Both the position numbers and the translations under genes were made by a program. A stretch of DNA of 64,000 nt from Bacteroidales bacterium (GTDB taxonomy: Bacteria; Bacteroidota; Bacteroidia; Bacteroidales; JAUNSR01): assembly GCA_030539115.1 (NCBI GenBank), contig JAUNSR010000005.1:64850-128849 (forward strand), given 5' to 3'. Position 1 is the first letter of the stretch. Every line of letters starts with the position of its first letter. This document shows positions 1 to 9,875 of the stretch, one piece after another. Below the pieces are notes generated by a model. It was not told the DNA's origin. It was given only the letters and a program-made list of their open reading frames with translations, and made no database searches.

Positions 1-32
1 ATTAAATCTTAACAAACAGATTTATAAATAAT

Positions 33-67
33 AAAAGGCGTTCCAAAAAAATTTTGGAACGCCTTTT
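33..67. terminator. Bidirectional intrinsic terminator
   Basis: A perfect 16-bp stem (33-48 with 52-67) has a 3-nt AAA loop, and A/T tracts on both sides make it usable on either strand. It lies 158 bp downstream of the minus-strand lipoprotein gene ending at 225, and probably ends that operon. Confidence 0.8.
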
Positions 68-224
68 AATTTTTATATGGAATGCTCAACATTATTTCTT
101 TGCATTCAATTTTTCTATTCTATCTAATGCATTATAGATTTGAATGGCAAGCAAGATATTTATACAATTCAATTTTTTGATTTAAATGAAAGTATTTATA
201 GCTTGAATGCCATTCAATATAATC

Positions 225-1211
225 CTACCATTCAATAGCTTGATCTTCGTCAGGAATCTGAGTATTAATCTTACGTTCAAGAGTTAAAGATCCTCTTACA
301 ACATAATTAATTCTACTTCCGGGAACTGAAGTGTAGTCAGTAAAGTCGTAATCTATATTATCAATAGTAACATAGCGATGCTTCAAATAAGGAAGTGTAG
401 GGTCCATAGATTCCTGGATTTTGAAATAAGGCTGTTTGTTCAATTTAAATTCCATTTCAGGATTTTCAGCATACATAGTAAGCTGTTTTGTGTCGTTATC
501 GAAATGAACAAAGATTTTATAATTACGTCTATCCTTACGATCCTCATCAATTGTACCTGCATAGAAAAATATTGTATTTTCATCAGAGACATAACCGGTA
601 ATTTCACTTGCGACAATAGCTGCATCGTTTTCATAACCTTTTAAGAAATTTTTATATGCAGTACCGCCATAAACACCGGAATAATCATTGAAAGGCATAA
701 TTCTCAATAGAGCCTTGCGATAATTTTTTCTTGGATGAGAAACATAATTGTATGACGGATCATCAAGAATTGTGATAGGAAGAACCCATTTTTCAGATAG
801 ATCAATACCTTTTAGAGAAAAATCTATATCCATAAGAGAGGTATTTTCTCCTGCTTTAATATCCACAGTTTCAGGGAATGTAAAGTATTGAGAAGTTAAC
901 TCATTATAATATAAATCTGTTCTGCTCTGAAATCTCTCTATGTTTAGAGTTTTTAAAGTATCGGGATCAACAGCAACATGAACCGTAACATTATTCGCAT
1001 TAGTGTTCGAACCACTAACTATCAATGGGAGCTTATAATTTACAAGTCCTTTGGCATTATATTTTATATAAATTTTAGTTACTCCGTTATCATTTATAGG
1101 AGCCTTAAAAGATATAAAATTCTGATACTGTTCCTCTTCCCATTCGTTGTTACATGCGCTGAAAGAGAAAAGCACCACCATCATTATCAATAAACTATAT
1201 ATTTTTTTCAT
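225..1211 (-). CDS. DUF1735/DUF4973-type surface lipoprotein of a Sus-like operon
   Basis: This is a 328-residue predicted lipoprotein with a signal peptide ending FSFSAC (Cys20), followed by Asn-Asn-Glu-Trp-Glu-Glu-Glu; acidic residues just after the cysteine favour export to the cell surface in Bacteroidota. The N-terminal half (about 25-155) resembles the DUF1735 (BT_3987-like) beta-sandwich. The C-terminal half (about 165-328) resembles DUF4973, seen in auxiliary glycan-binding lipoproteins next to SusC/SusD. It is last in the minus-strand order NHL lipoprotein, SusC, SusD, this gene, but a 352-bp gap with a tandem repeat separates it from SusD, so it may be differentially expressed. The predicted role is surface glycan binding; no catalytic motif is visible. 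Family assignment is by recognition of pattern, not by a search. Confidence 0.85.
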   Translation of the reverse strand: MKKIYSLLIMMVVLFSFSACNNEWEEEQYQNFISFKAPINDNGVTKIYIKYNAKGLVNYKLPLIVSGSNTNANNVTVHVAVDPDTLKTLNIERFQSRTDLYYNELTSQYFTFPETVDIKAGENTSLMDIDFSLKGIDLSEKWVLPITILDDPSYNYVSHPRKNYRKALLRIMPFNDYSGVYGGTAYKNFLKGYENDAAIVASEITGYVSDENTIFFYAGTIDEDRKDRRNYKIFVHFDNDTKQLTMYAENPEMEFKLNKQPYFKIQESMDPTLPYLKHRYVTIDNIDYDFTDYTSVPGSRINYVVRGSLTLERKINTQIPDEDQAIEW

Positions 1212-1265
1212 TTATTCTTTAATTTAATTTTTAACACTAAGGTATAAATGTGCTCTTATAATTAT

Positions 1266-1408
1266 CAGCCTGACTTTCAAATCATCCTGCTTAAAAATCA
1301 ATTCTTTTAAAATTTATCACCGGACTTTTATCTAAACCTAAAAACCATCCTGCTTAAAATTCAAACTAATTAAAATTTATCGCTTGACAATCAGCTAAGC
1401 CTTCAAAT
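1266..1408. repeat. 63-bp tandem repeat, about 2.3 copies
   Basis: Units at 1283-1345 and 1346-1408 match at 46 of 63 positions without gaps, both starting CATCCTGCTTAAAA. The 17 bases before the first unit (1266-1282) match the end of the second. The array fills most of the 352-bp gap between SusD and the downstream lipoprotein gene. I see no gene here. Confidence 0.8.
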
Positions 1409-1563
1409 CAAATCTCTTAATTATCATTATTTATAATATAAGCAATCCAATCATCGACACTGCTTTCAAGCCATTAATTATAAAGAGCAATTTCACATGT
1501 ACATTTATTATAATACTTAGGTTATTTTACCTGTATTAAAAGGTCTTTTTACCTGTATTAAAA

Positions 1564-3618
1564 TTAATCATAAGAAGTCCAACCAGGAGTCTGAGTAAGA
1601 CGTTTATTTCTCTTCAATTCAGAATGTTTGATTGGCCAGAACCACATTTTGTCAGCAAATGTTGTCGGCAATGCCCATTCAGCTACAGGAGTATGGAATA
1701 GATCTCTTTGATCTTTTGTCATAAGAACGTTACATCCATAGATTGGCAAAGATTCTTCAACAGGAGCATCTTTCCAACGACGAAGATCATAATAACGTTG
1801 AGACTCTCCCATCAATTCTATTTGACGTTCGCGTTTTAATGCCTTACGAAGCAAATCTTTGCTTGCATAAACATCGGCTGTATAATCAGGAACTCCGGCG
1901 CGAATTCTAACAGGATTTGTACCTTTCTTTATCTCGGTCAGATTACGGCTGATAGTATGAGTTGTAGAGCCATCCCAAGAAGGAATAGAATAACTTCCAT
2001 CAAGTTCATTTAAAGCCTCAGCATACATTAAAAGAATATCTGCATAACGAATAGCAGGATCTGTCTTATTTACGATATTGCCAAGATTACCGCTTAAATA
2101 TGTATCACGAGGATGAACATACTTCATAACGCCAATACCTGAACGAAGCCAGAACATGGTGTTTGTATATCCATTACCGTCGCCTCTATAATAGAACACC
2201 TGTTTTTCACGGTTGCTTTCCTCAGTCTCATTTGTCATGTGCCAAACGCTTCCGTTATAAGCAACAGATGCATAGAAACGAGGTTCACGGTTTGCATATT
2301 GTAAAGAAACGCCTTCAGCAAGAGGTTTATATTTTCCCTCCTCAACATCTTCACGAGTTACATAACCCGCAGCACGGGAAGAGCCATCACCACGACCAAT
2401 CTCTTTGTCTTTTCCAGGGCAATCGGTACCGTCATTCATATAATAGGCATCGCATTGTTTTTGGGTAAGACCATGAGTGTTCCATCCTGAAGCAATACGA
2501 GGAAGCTGATGAGCAACCATTGCCATAACGCTTTCACCACCGATATTCTGAGCACGGGTAAAGATAAGTTCAGGATTTGAAGAGGCGATTACATCACCAT
2601 CAAACAAAGCTCTGTAAGATTCGAACGGATCGATATTTTTCCAACCGTTAGGCCAATCCTTTTCAGAGAAGTTTCCATCTGCAGGAGGAGTGATAGTAGC
2701 CGGATAAGTCACTGTTCCTGATTGTCTGAAAGATGATACATAAAGGCTGTAAACATTTAAGTCCATTACATCCTTACAAGCGGCTGCGGCTCTTGCCCAT
2801 TTCTCTTCACTGTAGTCAGGAGAAAGAAGCTGGCGTTTTTGATCGTCGACAAGCTGCTTTGCAAAATCATCCTGATTGCCATTCATAAGAGGGCTTGCAG
2901 CATAAAGCAAAGCTTTCGCTCTTGTTGCCAAAGCAGCGCCGATTGTAGGACGTCCAATATTCAATTCATCACGTTTTGTATATTGAAGTTCTCTTGCTGC
3001 ATGAACCATCTCATCACTAATATAATTTGCACACTCTTCATAAGAGCTGCGAGGAGTGGCTATCTCCTCATAAGAATCATTATAGTCAAGTCCTTTATCA
3101 GGGAGAATTGGAATCGGGCCATATTTTCTTAAAAGAATCCAATAATAGTAGGCTCTTACAAATCTTGCCTGTCCTTTATAATCCAAAATCTCCTCGGGCG
3201 ACATCTCTTTGTTCATATCGATATTTTCGATAAATACTGATGCCTGACGAATACCCTTATATGCACTTCCCCAAGTGTTGTTATAATGGTCGTTTTCTGA
3301 ATACTCACCGAGTCTGAAAGCCTTATAAGATTGATAAGGCTGATTCCATGTATCATAGCTGTTATCACGGTCGCCATAATACATATCATCGGCATAGTTA
3401 TGAGGAGTATAATGTTTGCTGCAAACATCAGCGCATTCATTCTTCAAGAACGAATAAGCATAAGCCAACCACTCTTCAGAATAGGTCTTATTGGTAAAAA
3501 CAGACTCCAAAGTTGTACGGTCCTTGAAATATCTATCTGAATCCAAATAATCCGAGCAAGAAGAGAAGAATGTTGCTCCCGCTGCAATTAGAATCATTGA
3601 ATATATTGTCTTTCTCAT
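1564..3618 (-). CDS. SusD/RagB family nutrient-binding outer membrane lipoprotein
   Basis: SusD-like proteins are surface lipoproteins that form a lid over the SusC channel and bind the glycan. The chosen start (ATG at 3616-3618) gives 684 residues and a clean signal peptide with lipobox FFSSC (Cys21); an upstream in-frame ATG at 3642 would add eight residues and overlap the end of susC. Family hallmarks are the N-terminal helical segment QARFVRAYYYWILLRKYGPI (around residue 150), typical of the TPR-like core, and the C-terminal motif RERQIELMGESQRYYDLRRW (around 600). The gap to SusC is only 10 bp, so the two are co-transcribed and probably translationally coupled. The substrate cannot be read from sequence. 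Confidence 0.95.
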   Translation of the reverse strand: MRKTIYSMILIAAGATFFSSCSDYLDSDRYFKDRTTLESVFTNKTYSEEWLAYAYSFLKNECADVCSKHYTPHNYADDMYYGDRDNSYDTWNQPYQSYKAFRLGEYSENDHYNNTWGSAYKGIRQASVFIENIDMNKEMSPEEILDYKGQARFVRAYYYWILLRKYGPIPILPDKGLDYNDSYEEIATPRSSYEECANYISDEMVHAARELQYTKRDELNIGRPTIGAALATRAKALLYAASPLMNGNQDDFAKQLVDDQKRQLLSPDYSEEKWARAAAACKDVMDLNVYSLYVSSFRQSGTVTYPATITPPADGNFSEKDWPNGWKNIDPFESYRALFDGDVIASSNPELIFTRAQNIGGESVMAMVAHQLPRIASGWNTHGLTQKQCDAYYMNDGTDCPGKDKEIGRGDGSSRAAGYVTREDVEEGKYKPLAEGVSLQYANREPRFYASVAYNGSVWHMTNETEESNREKQVFYYRGDGNGYTNTMFWLRSGIGVMKYVHPRDTYLSGNLGNIVNKTDPAIRYADILLMYAEALNELDGSYSIPSWDGSTTHTISRNLTEIKKGTNPVRIRAGVPDYTADVYASKDLLRKALKRERQIELMGESQRYYDLRRWKDAPVEESLPIYGCNVLMTKDQRDLFHTPVAEWALPTTFADKMWFWPIKHSELKRNKRLTQTPGWTSYD

Positions 3619-3628
3619 ATTATTAAAA

Positions 3629-6600
3629 TTATAGATTAACACTTAATCCTACAGTTACTGATTTAGTTAACGGATAAGCTTCGCCGCGAGGATCACCCAA
3701 TTCAGGATCCCAAAGTTTGAAACTTGACCAAGTCAACAAGTTTGTACCTGTAACGAAAATACGAATATTGTTAAAGTGGATTTTGTTTACAATATTTTTT
3801 GGCAATGTGTATCCTATATCCACTGTTTTCAAACGAACATAAGATCCATTTTGAAGCCAGAAAGTAGAATTTCTATAGTTATTGCTGTTGCCGCCATAGC
3901 TCAAGCGAGGATATGAAGCATTTGGATTTTCTGTTGCAGGATCTCCTGAGATATCTGCAGATACCCAACGGTCGTCAAGCATTCCCTTTATAATATTTCC
4001 CCATTCACCTTCGCTGAATGCATATACGCATTTACCATAAGTGAAATATGTCGATTTACCGGCACCTTGGAAATGGACATTTACATCAAGACCTTTCCAG
4101 TTTGCTGATGCACCCAAACCATAAATCAAGTTTGGTCTTGTCGTTGCACCAACAGCCACTTGGTCACCATTGTTTATGACGCCATCACCGTTTACATCTT
4201 TATATTTAATATCACCGGGCTGATAAGTTCCGAATTCCTGTCGTGGACTGTTTCTTATATCGTCATAGTCTTTAAACAAGCCAAGAGCAACCAAGCCCTT
4301 TGCCTGATTGATACGATAGCCCTGCTCCATCTGATATGGATAAACATTGTTTTCCTCATCTTTTTCAAGCACCTCATTCTTACTATAGGTTACATTACCT
4401 CTAAGAGTAATTCCCACCTGTTGAATCTTTGTGTTATAAGCAAAGTTTCCATCAAAACCTTTTGAATTTACAGCGCCTACATTTGCTTTCGGAGTAGATT
4501 CCAAACCGACAATCTCAGGAAGATAGTTACGGCTCATGTAGATACCTGTACGTTTTTCATCAAAATAGTCGACAGTTGCAGTAAAGCTGTCTCTAAACAA
4601 TGACATATCGATACCTAAGTCATTCTTTGTTGCGATTTCCCAAGTAACATAAGGAGAAGCTACCTGAGTATAATGTTTTCCATCATAGTTGTTTGTACCT
4701 CCAAACTGAGCCCAATTGATTCCTGAAGTATCTCCAATGGTATAAAGGAATGGGAAACGGTCGCTCATATTATCATTACCTACTTTACCACGAGAGAAAC
4801 GCACCTTGAACATATTAACCCAAGTCAGGTTGTCTTTAATAATCTTTTCTTCGGCAACGTTCCATGCAACAGACACAGCAGGAAAGAAACCATATTGGTG
4901 TCCTTTTGCAAAGTTCTCTGAACCGGTGTAACCGAAGTTAAAATCAAAGAAATAACGATACTTCCAATTGTAGGTTGCACGACCCGCAAGAGCCTGATTA
5001 CGTTTTGAAATACTGTTTTTGATATCAGTACCAAGATTCTGAGTTGCAATATATGAATCCTGAGTATATTTAGCTGTCAAACCGACATGATGGTCTGAGA
5101 AATCACGATTCCAATTTAAAACTGCATCAAGAAATTCCCTTCTGTCGCCATCGGATCCGCTCTCCTGATACATATCACTTGGATCGGATATTTTAGTCCA
5201 GATAATATTACCGTCGGCATCTCTTTTACGCTCAGCTTTCCATTGTTCCGGCCATCTGCGATGGTTGATATAACTTGTATTGTTGGTATCATAACCGAAA
5301 CGACCCTCAAACTTCAAGCCCTTTGTAATAAAATCAAGCTTCTGCTCAAGAGTAACGTTTGTTTGGATATTGTTTGTCCAATCCTCGTTGTAACCTGTCT
5401 GAGTTGCGGCAACCCATGGATTTGTCTTGTTACCAGTTCCTACTGCAGGAATCTTGCCATCAGAATAAAGTATCGGAGTACTGATTGGAGTATAACCGAA
5501 AAGTTCACCCCAAACATCCGAATCGCCGAGTCCAGGGCTGTTACGTTTTGCCAAAGAACCTGAAACACCAACTTTCAACAAAGTAGTTTTGGTGATATCG
5601 ATATCGGTGTTCATACGATAGTTCCAACGTTTGTAGTTTGCGTTGGTATTATAGTCATTTCTAAGTGTTTCGTCGGTATTGTACATACCGCCATCTTCAA
5701 CATAGCTTAAAGAAACGAAATAACGGGCTGTGTTACCACCACCATTCAAATTCAGGTTTGCTCTGTAGCTCATTGCACCGTCTCTAAGCAAGAGGTCTTT
5801 CCAATCAACATTCGGATATAAATCGTTGTCAAGACCCATTCTCAAAACTTCCAATTCTTCAGGCTGATAGATTGGAGATAGATTACGAGTGACACGGGCT
5901 TCATTCAAGTATGTTGCATAGGTAATACCATCTTCAAATTCAGGAGTTTTAGTACGTGTATTATAAGATGTCTCAACTTTAGCATCGATATTCACCTTAC
6001 CGGCTTTACCATGCTTTGTTGTAATCAACACAACACCATTGGCACCCTTGGCACCGTAAATAGCTGTTGCGGAGGCATCTTTTAAAATACTGAAAGTAGC
6101 AATATCCTCGATATTCAACTCATTCAAATCCCTTTCAAAACCATCGACCAACACATAAGCGCTGCTGCTGGCACCAAAAGTGGAAATACCACGAATCCAG
6201 AACTCGGAAAAGTTCTTGCCGGGCTGACCTGAAGTCTGCATAGCCATTACACCCGCTACATTACCTGCCAAAGAGTTTGTGATACTGCTTGAAGGGTTTG
6301 ATTTCAAATCATCGACAGTTACAGTGGCGATTGCTCCTGTTACAGTCAACTTTTTCTGAGCACCCGTTGCCGTAACAACGATTTCATCCAAAACACTGTT
6401 TTCAGATTCTTTCATTTTGATATTCTTCACACCACCCTCTTTAATAAGTATGGTAACTGTTTCATAACCTACATAAGAATAGATCAATTTATGAAACTGT
6501 TCAAGTTTTATTTTGTATTCACCATCAATATTTGTAATAGTACCAAGACCGGCAACATCGCTGACAGTAATATTAACACCAATCATCGGCTCACCTTTCT

Positions 6601-6697
6601 CATCAGTAACCTTACCGCTTACTGTAACAGTTTCTTGTGCAAAAGCATTAATTGAGATGCCCAGCAACATAATAAATGTTATCAAAAAATTTCTCAT
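3629..6697 (-). CDS. SusC/RagA family TonB-dependent outer membrane transporter
   Basis: The 1,022-residue protein has a signal peptide ending INAFAQ, a carboxypeptidase-regulatory-like domain (about 22-100, starting VTVSGKVTDEKGEPMIGVNI), a plug domain (about 105-230, with LVDGFERDLNELNIEDIATF and the AIYGAKGANGVVLITT motif) and a C-terminal 22-strand-type barrel ending VTVGLSVNL. It imports oligosaccharides across the outer membrane using TonB energy, with SusD as its partner. It follows the NHL lipoprotein by 20 bp and precedes SusD by 10 bp. There is no STN domain at the N-terminus, so it is probably not controlled by an ECF sigma/anti-sigma relay through this transporter. Confidence 0.97.
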   Translation of the reverse strand: MRNFLITFIMLLGISINAFAQETVTVSGKVTDEKGEPMIGVNITVSDVAGLGTITNIDGEYKIKLEQFHKLIYSYVGYETVTILIKEGGVKNIKMKESENSVLDEIVVTATGAQKKLTVTGAIATVTVDDLKSNPSSSITNSLAGNVAGVMAMQTSGQPGKNFSEFWIRGISTFGASSSAYVLVDGFERDLNELNIEDIATFSILKDASATAIYGAKGANGVVLITTKHGKAGKVNIDAKVETSYNTRTKTPEFEDGITYATYLNEARVTRNLSPIYQPEELEVLRMGLDNDLYPNVDWKDLLLRDGAMSYRANLNLNGGGNTARYFVSLSYVEDGGMYNTDETLRNDYNTNANYKRWNYRMNTDIDITKTTLLKVGVSGSLAKRNSPGLGDSDVWGELFGYTPISTPILYSDGKIPAVGTGNKTNPWVAATQTGYNEDWTNNIQTNVTLEQKLDFITKGLKFEGRFGYDTNNTSYINHRRWPEQWKAERKRDADGNIIWTKISDPSDMYQESGSDGDRREFLDAVLNWNRDFSDHHVGLTAKYTQDSYIATQNLGTDIKNSISKRNQALAGRATYNWKYRYFFDFNFGYTGSENFAKGHQYGFFPAVSVAWNVAEEKIIKDNLTWVNMFKVRFSRGKVGNDNMSDRFPFLYTIGDTSGINWAQFGGTNNYDGKHYTQVASPYVTWEIATKNDLGIDMSLFRDSFTATVDYFDEKRTGIYMSRNYLPEIVGLESTPKANVGAVNSKGFDGNFAYNTKIQQVGITLRGNVTYSKNEVLEKDEENNVYPYQMEQGYRINQAKGLVALGLFKDYDDIRNSPRQEFGTYQPGDIKYKDVNGDGVINNGDQVAVGATTRPNLIYGLGASANWKGLDVNVHFQGAGKSTYFTYGKCVYAFSEGEWGNIIKGMLDDRWVSADISGDPATENPNASYPRLSYGGNSNNYRNSTFWLQNGSYVRLKTVDIGYTLPKNIVNKIHFNNIRIFVTGTNLLTWSSFKLWDPELGDPRGEAYPLTKSVTVGLSVNL

Positions 6698-6717
6698 ATT
6701 TTCCGCATTTAGTGTTA

Positions 6718-8151
6718 TTATTGTTCAAGACCGATTTTACGGATTCTACGGTTAACTTTATCACATACATAGAAAGCATTTTCCGATTCATTGTATGCAA
6801 TACCTGTTGGGTTATCGAAACGGGCTTCCAAACGAAGATCTCCGTCGACATAACCATAAGAATTTGAATTACCGCTTGTTCCACGGCCTGCAAAAGTTGT
6901 TACAGAGCCTTCAGGAGTTAGGATTCTTACACAATGGTTACCTCTGTCAGTAAAATAGAAATCATATTGATCTGATTTGCCCGCATATTCAGGATTTTTT
7001 ACAAATATTCCCTGATATGGAGTCGACAGACGAACCACGCCGCCTACGCCGTCAACATATCCTGCATTACGAGCCAATCCGCAAACCAAATACGGCTGAT
7101 TAAATCTCTTTTCAACCTTATTGTAATCGGTACGAAGAATGTAATGCTTGTTAACAACAACTATATAGGCATAATCACCGGATGGGTGAATCTGAATGTT
7201 AAATTCCCATTCATTATCCTGAATCTTGAACAATTCTTCATAGTCTTTCACTGTGAAAGGACGTCCGTTGTAATAGTTTTCCATGTCGTATCTAAAGAAC
7301 TGACCCTTTTCATAACTGTTGAAATACATTTCGCCATTGACAGGATGTATTACAGCACCGTTACATTGTTTATATGCAGCCAACTGTTGCGGACTTTCAA
7401 ACAAGCCTGTGGAAGGATTACGAGTCAAAATAGATACACTTAAACTGTTTGTACCATTACCTGCATAGTCATTTGCAATAATCATTTTCTCACCATCACG
7501 GGTAAAATCGACACTTCTGAAACGATCCCACTGTCCCATTGAACGTGTAATAGGAGTTGTAACCACACTGTCTTTGAAATTTAAAAGCCTGATTTCATTT
7601 CCATCAAATGCGCAATATAACAAATGAGGTAATTTTGGATCAAACTTCATAAAACAATCTTTTTGAAATCCTGCTACTGTGGCAAATGAGCCATCTTTCC
7701 ATCCTTGATCATCTCTCTCATTACGATAACCGCAAAGAGTGCTGACAACCATTTTCTTTTGATAGCTGAAATCAGTTTCAGACTTGGCATAAACAGTTTT
7801 TTCACCCTCACCTATTGTCATCTCGATAGTTCCTGAATAGGCTTGAGGAGGAACAAGGCAATAAAGTCCGTTGTTTTTTACACCGATAATTGTAGCGGGT
7901 TTACCGCCAATTTTCAAGTCAATAATCTTTGGGTCATTACCGAAATTTTCACCATAGATGACCAATCTCTGTCCGATACCTCCCGTTTTAGGAGTAAAAT
8001 CTGATATTACTACCGATTTTGACGGATCAAAAGGAGCAGAATCCGGACTCTCATTATCATCCTTACAGCCGGATAAGCAAAGAATAATCATCAGCATCAG
8101 CATATTTGGTATATGCCAATACACAACTCTATTGTTGCTTTTTGTTTTCAT
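6718..8151 (-). CDS. IPT/TIG and NHL-repeat surface lipoprotein (putative glycan-binding protein)
   Basis: This 477-residue lipoprotein opens the operon. The lipobox is LSGC (Cys29), followed by Lys-Asp-Asp-Asn-Glu, a match to the K-(D/E)2 lipoprotein export signal that places lipoproteins on the outside of the cell in Bacteroidota. Residues about 45-125 form an IPT/TIG immunoglobulin-like fold (VVISDFTPKTGGIGQRLVIY, then GENFGNDP). Residues about 135-477 form an NHL/six-bladed propeller, clearest at the end (FYFTDRGNHCVRILTPEG and NAFYVCDKVNRRIRKIG). IPT-NHL proteins recur next to SusC/SusD and are thought to bind glycan at the surface. It lies 20 bp upstream of SusC on the same strand. No catalytic residues are evident, and which ligand it holds is unknown. 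Confidence 0.85.
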   Translation of the reverse strand: MKTKSNNRVVYWHIPNMLMLMIILCLSGCKDDNESPDSAPFDPSKSVVISDFTPKTGGIGQRLVIYGENFGNDPKIIDLKIGGKPATIIGVKNNGLYCLVPPQAYSGTIEMTIGEGEKTVYAKSETDFSYQKKMVVSTLCGYRNERDDQGWKDGSFATVAGFQKDCFMKFDPKLPHLLYCAFDGNEIRLLNFKDSVVTTPITRSMGQWDRFRSVDFTRDGEKMIIANDYAGNGTNSLSVSILTRNPSTGLFESPQQLAAYKQCNGAVIHPVNGEMYFNSYEKGQFFRYDMENYYNGRPFTVKDYEELFKIQDNEWEFNIQIHPSGDYAYIVVVNKHYILRTDYNKVEKRFNQPYLVCGLARNAGYVDGVGGVVRLSTPYQGIFVKNPEYAGKSDQYDFYFTDRGNHCVRILTPEGSVTTFAGRGTSGNSNSYGYVDGDLRLEARFDNPTGIAYNESENAFYVCDKVNRRIRKIGLEQ

Positions 8152-8870
8152 ATTAGTAATATTAAAATTAAGTATTTGTTAATAATCATTTTGAAAAATC
8201 ATTTTCTGATTTTTGATAGTAGTATAATCTATTTGGGTATTAATAGATTAAGGGCACACGCAGTTTGTCTTAGGTAATTAGATCTTTATCATTCATGGTA
8301 CATAGTTTTTTAATTATTCAATTTATTATTTTGTTATTGTTTCATTGGTCTAAGCATATTTAGTAATGTAGGCTGAAATGCGAATTCTTAATAATGTTTT
8401 TTATGTCATTACGATGACAGATTTGTTATAAACCTAAGTCATTTTCCATAATTTGTATTAAATTACAATGTCATTTCTTAAATTATATTTATTACGACTG
8501 TGCAATTCAGCCAAAACGCACAATAAAAGTATTTAAATAGAAAAAATAAAGGTTTTAAAATTTGGTCAAAGACAATCAATATTTATTCATAGTGTGTAAA
8601 ATATCAATTTTAACACTTTAAGGATTACTCCTTTTTAAACAGTATTTATTACATACAATTAATTAATAAAACGTTCAAATAAATTATTAGGCATTAAAAC
8701 GGTTAGATATTATATTTTTCATTCAAATATTAAAACATATAATTCATTTTCATTTTTTCTAATGACTAACGATAGTCCAAATTGAAAAATTAATATCTCA
8801 GCTGCATTTTTTTTAAAATACTTTAAGATAAAACTACTTAAATTTATTTGTAGTCAATTAATTAAATCAA
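8152..8870. other. Gene-free AT-rich upstream region of the Sus-like operon
   Basis: About 720 bp, strongly AT-rich, with no convincing reading frame on either strand. It must hold the promoter and any operator for the operon starting at 8151. I could not single out one clear TAnnTTTG box. Confidence 0.5.
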
Positions 8871-8926
8871 AATGCATGATATATTAGTTTTTAATAAAGA
8901 CATTAAAAACTAATATATCATGCATT
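8871..8926. terminator. Perfect 24-bp inverted repeat, probable terminator of the 302-residue lipoprotein gene
   Basis: 8871-8894 is the exact reverse complement of 8903-8926, with an 8-nt loop (TAAAGACA). The stem is AT-rich but unusually long, and it begins 40 bp after the minus-strand stop at 8967. It has no GC-rich core or long T tract, so it could instead be a protein-binding palindrome or an mRNA 3'-protecting hairpin. Confidence 0.6.
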
Positions 8927-8966
8927 AAACTATGTATACGTTCTTTTTAAACGTTCATTGATAACA

Positions 8967-9875
8967 TTAATTAAATCGAAAAGCTATATTAATATCTGAT
9001 TCGCTATACAAACACCATTGAGTGGAATAACTATCTCTATAATAAGGTCCATATTTTATCTCATTACCATAGAAATCAACACGGTTCTCATAATATTTTT
9101 CAACTTTTTTTAATATAATTGTAATTTTGCCATTTTTTTTATCTTTCAATAAAAAAATATCATTATTTGGATTGTTTAATAAATTATATTCCAAATTACA
9201 AGACTTAGGATCATTTAATAACTTATTATTATCATCAGCAAAACTATAAGCATAATAGTAAGTTGTATTATTATCTATGTTTGTATTTAAAGATATTTGC
9301 ATTCTGTCATCAAAAGTATAAAATGGATCATTAAAATTTGGTCTATTATATCCATACATATTTGAATTAGATGAAATTCTTGAGCTCCAATTACAAATCA
9401 TTGAATTATCAACATTATTTATTAGCCTTATTCTAAATAATTGTTGATTTGTACAATATGGAAAATTTGTAGCTGATATTTCTATAGCTTCATCAAAACC
9501 AAATATTGAATAAATACCATCATTGCTTCCATTTTCACCTTTTGCATTTATCCATGGGTCTGAGCCAACATCTCTGTTTTTATATTGTATTTGCATAGAA
9601 CAATTTCTCCATGTATCATACCCAATCGGAGGATAAGAATTCCATACAAATGTTACATAATGATAATACTCTACACGTGGAATGTCAAAATAAGAATGGT
9701 TACTATAGGATGCACTATACAAATAAACTAAATCTTGACCTCCATCGACTAAATCATCTCCTGAAGATTTGGTTAAACTTAAATTATCTATTGGAGAGTC
9801 GTCTTGATTTGTTAAATTATCATTACATGAAAATGTAATCATTAAGAATAGAATAAAAAGAATCGTGTTTTTCAT
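8967..9875 (-). CDS. Orphan lipoprotein of unknown function
   Basis: The 302-residue protein has a lipoprotein signal peptide ending MITFSC (Cys17) and a spacer rich in Asn and Asp. The mature part is rich in Asn, Tyr, Asp and aromatic residues (for example VTFVWNSYPPIGYDTWRNCS and NMYGYNRPNFNDPFYTFDDR), suggesting an extracellular beta-sandwich. I recognise no family. It stands alone, with 800-1,000 bp of very AT-rich non-coding DNA on each side and a perfect inverted repeat after its stop. Its A/T-rich codon use differs from the neighbouring operons, which fits recent acquisition. It is clearly coding: signal peptide, lipobox and long uninterrupted frame in a region otherwise full of stops. 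Confidence 0.8.
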   Translation of the reverse strand: MKNTILFILFLMITFSCNDNLTNQDDSPIDNLSLTKSSGDDLVDGGQDLVYLYSASYSNHSYFDIPRVEYYHYVTFVWNSYPPIGYDTWRNCSMQIQYKNRDVGSDPWINAKGENGSNDGIYSIFGFDEAIEISATNFPYCTNQQLFRIRLINNVDNSMICNWSSRISSNSNMYGYNRPNFNDPFYTFDDRMQISLNTNIDNNTTYYYAYSFADDNNKLLNDPKSCNLEYNLLNNPNNDIFLLKDKKNGKITIILKKVEKYYENRVDFYGNEIKYGPYYRDSYSTQWCLYSESDINIAFRFN

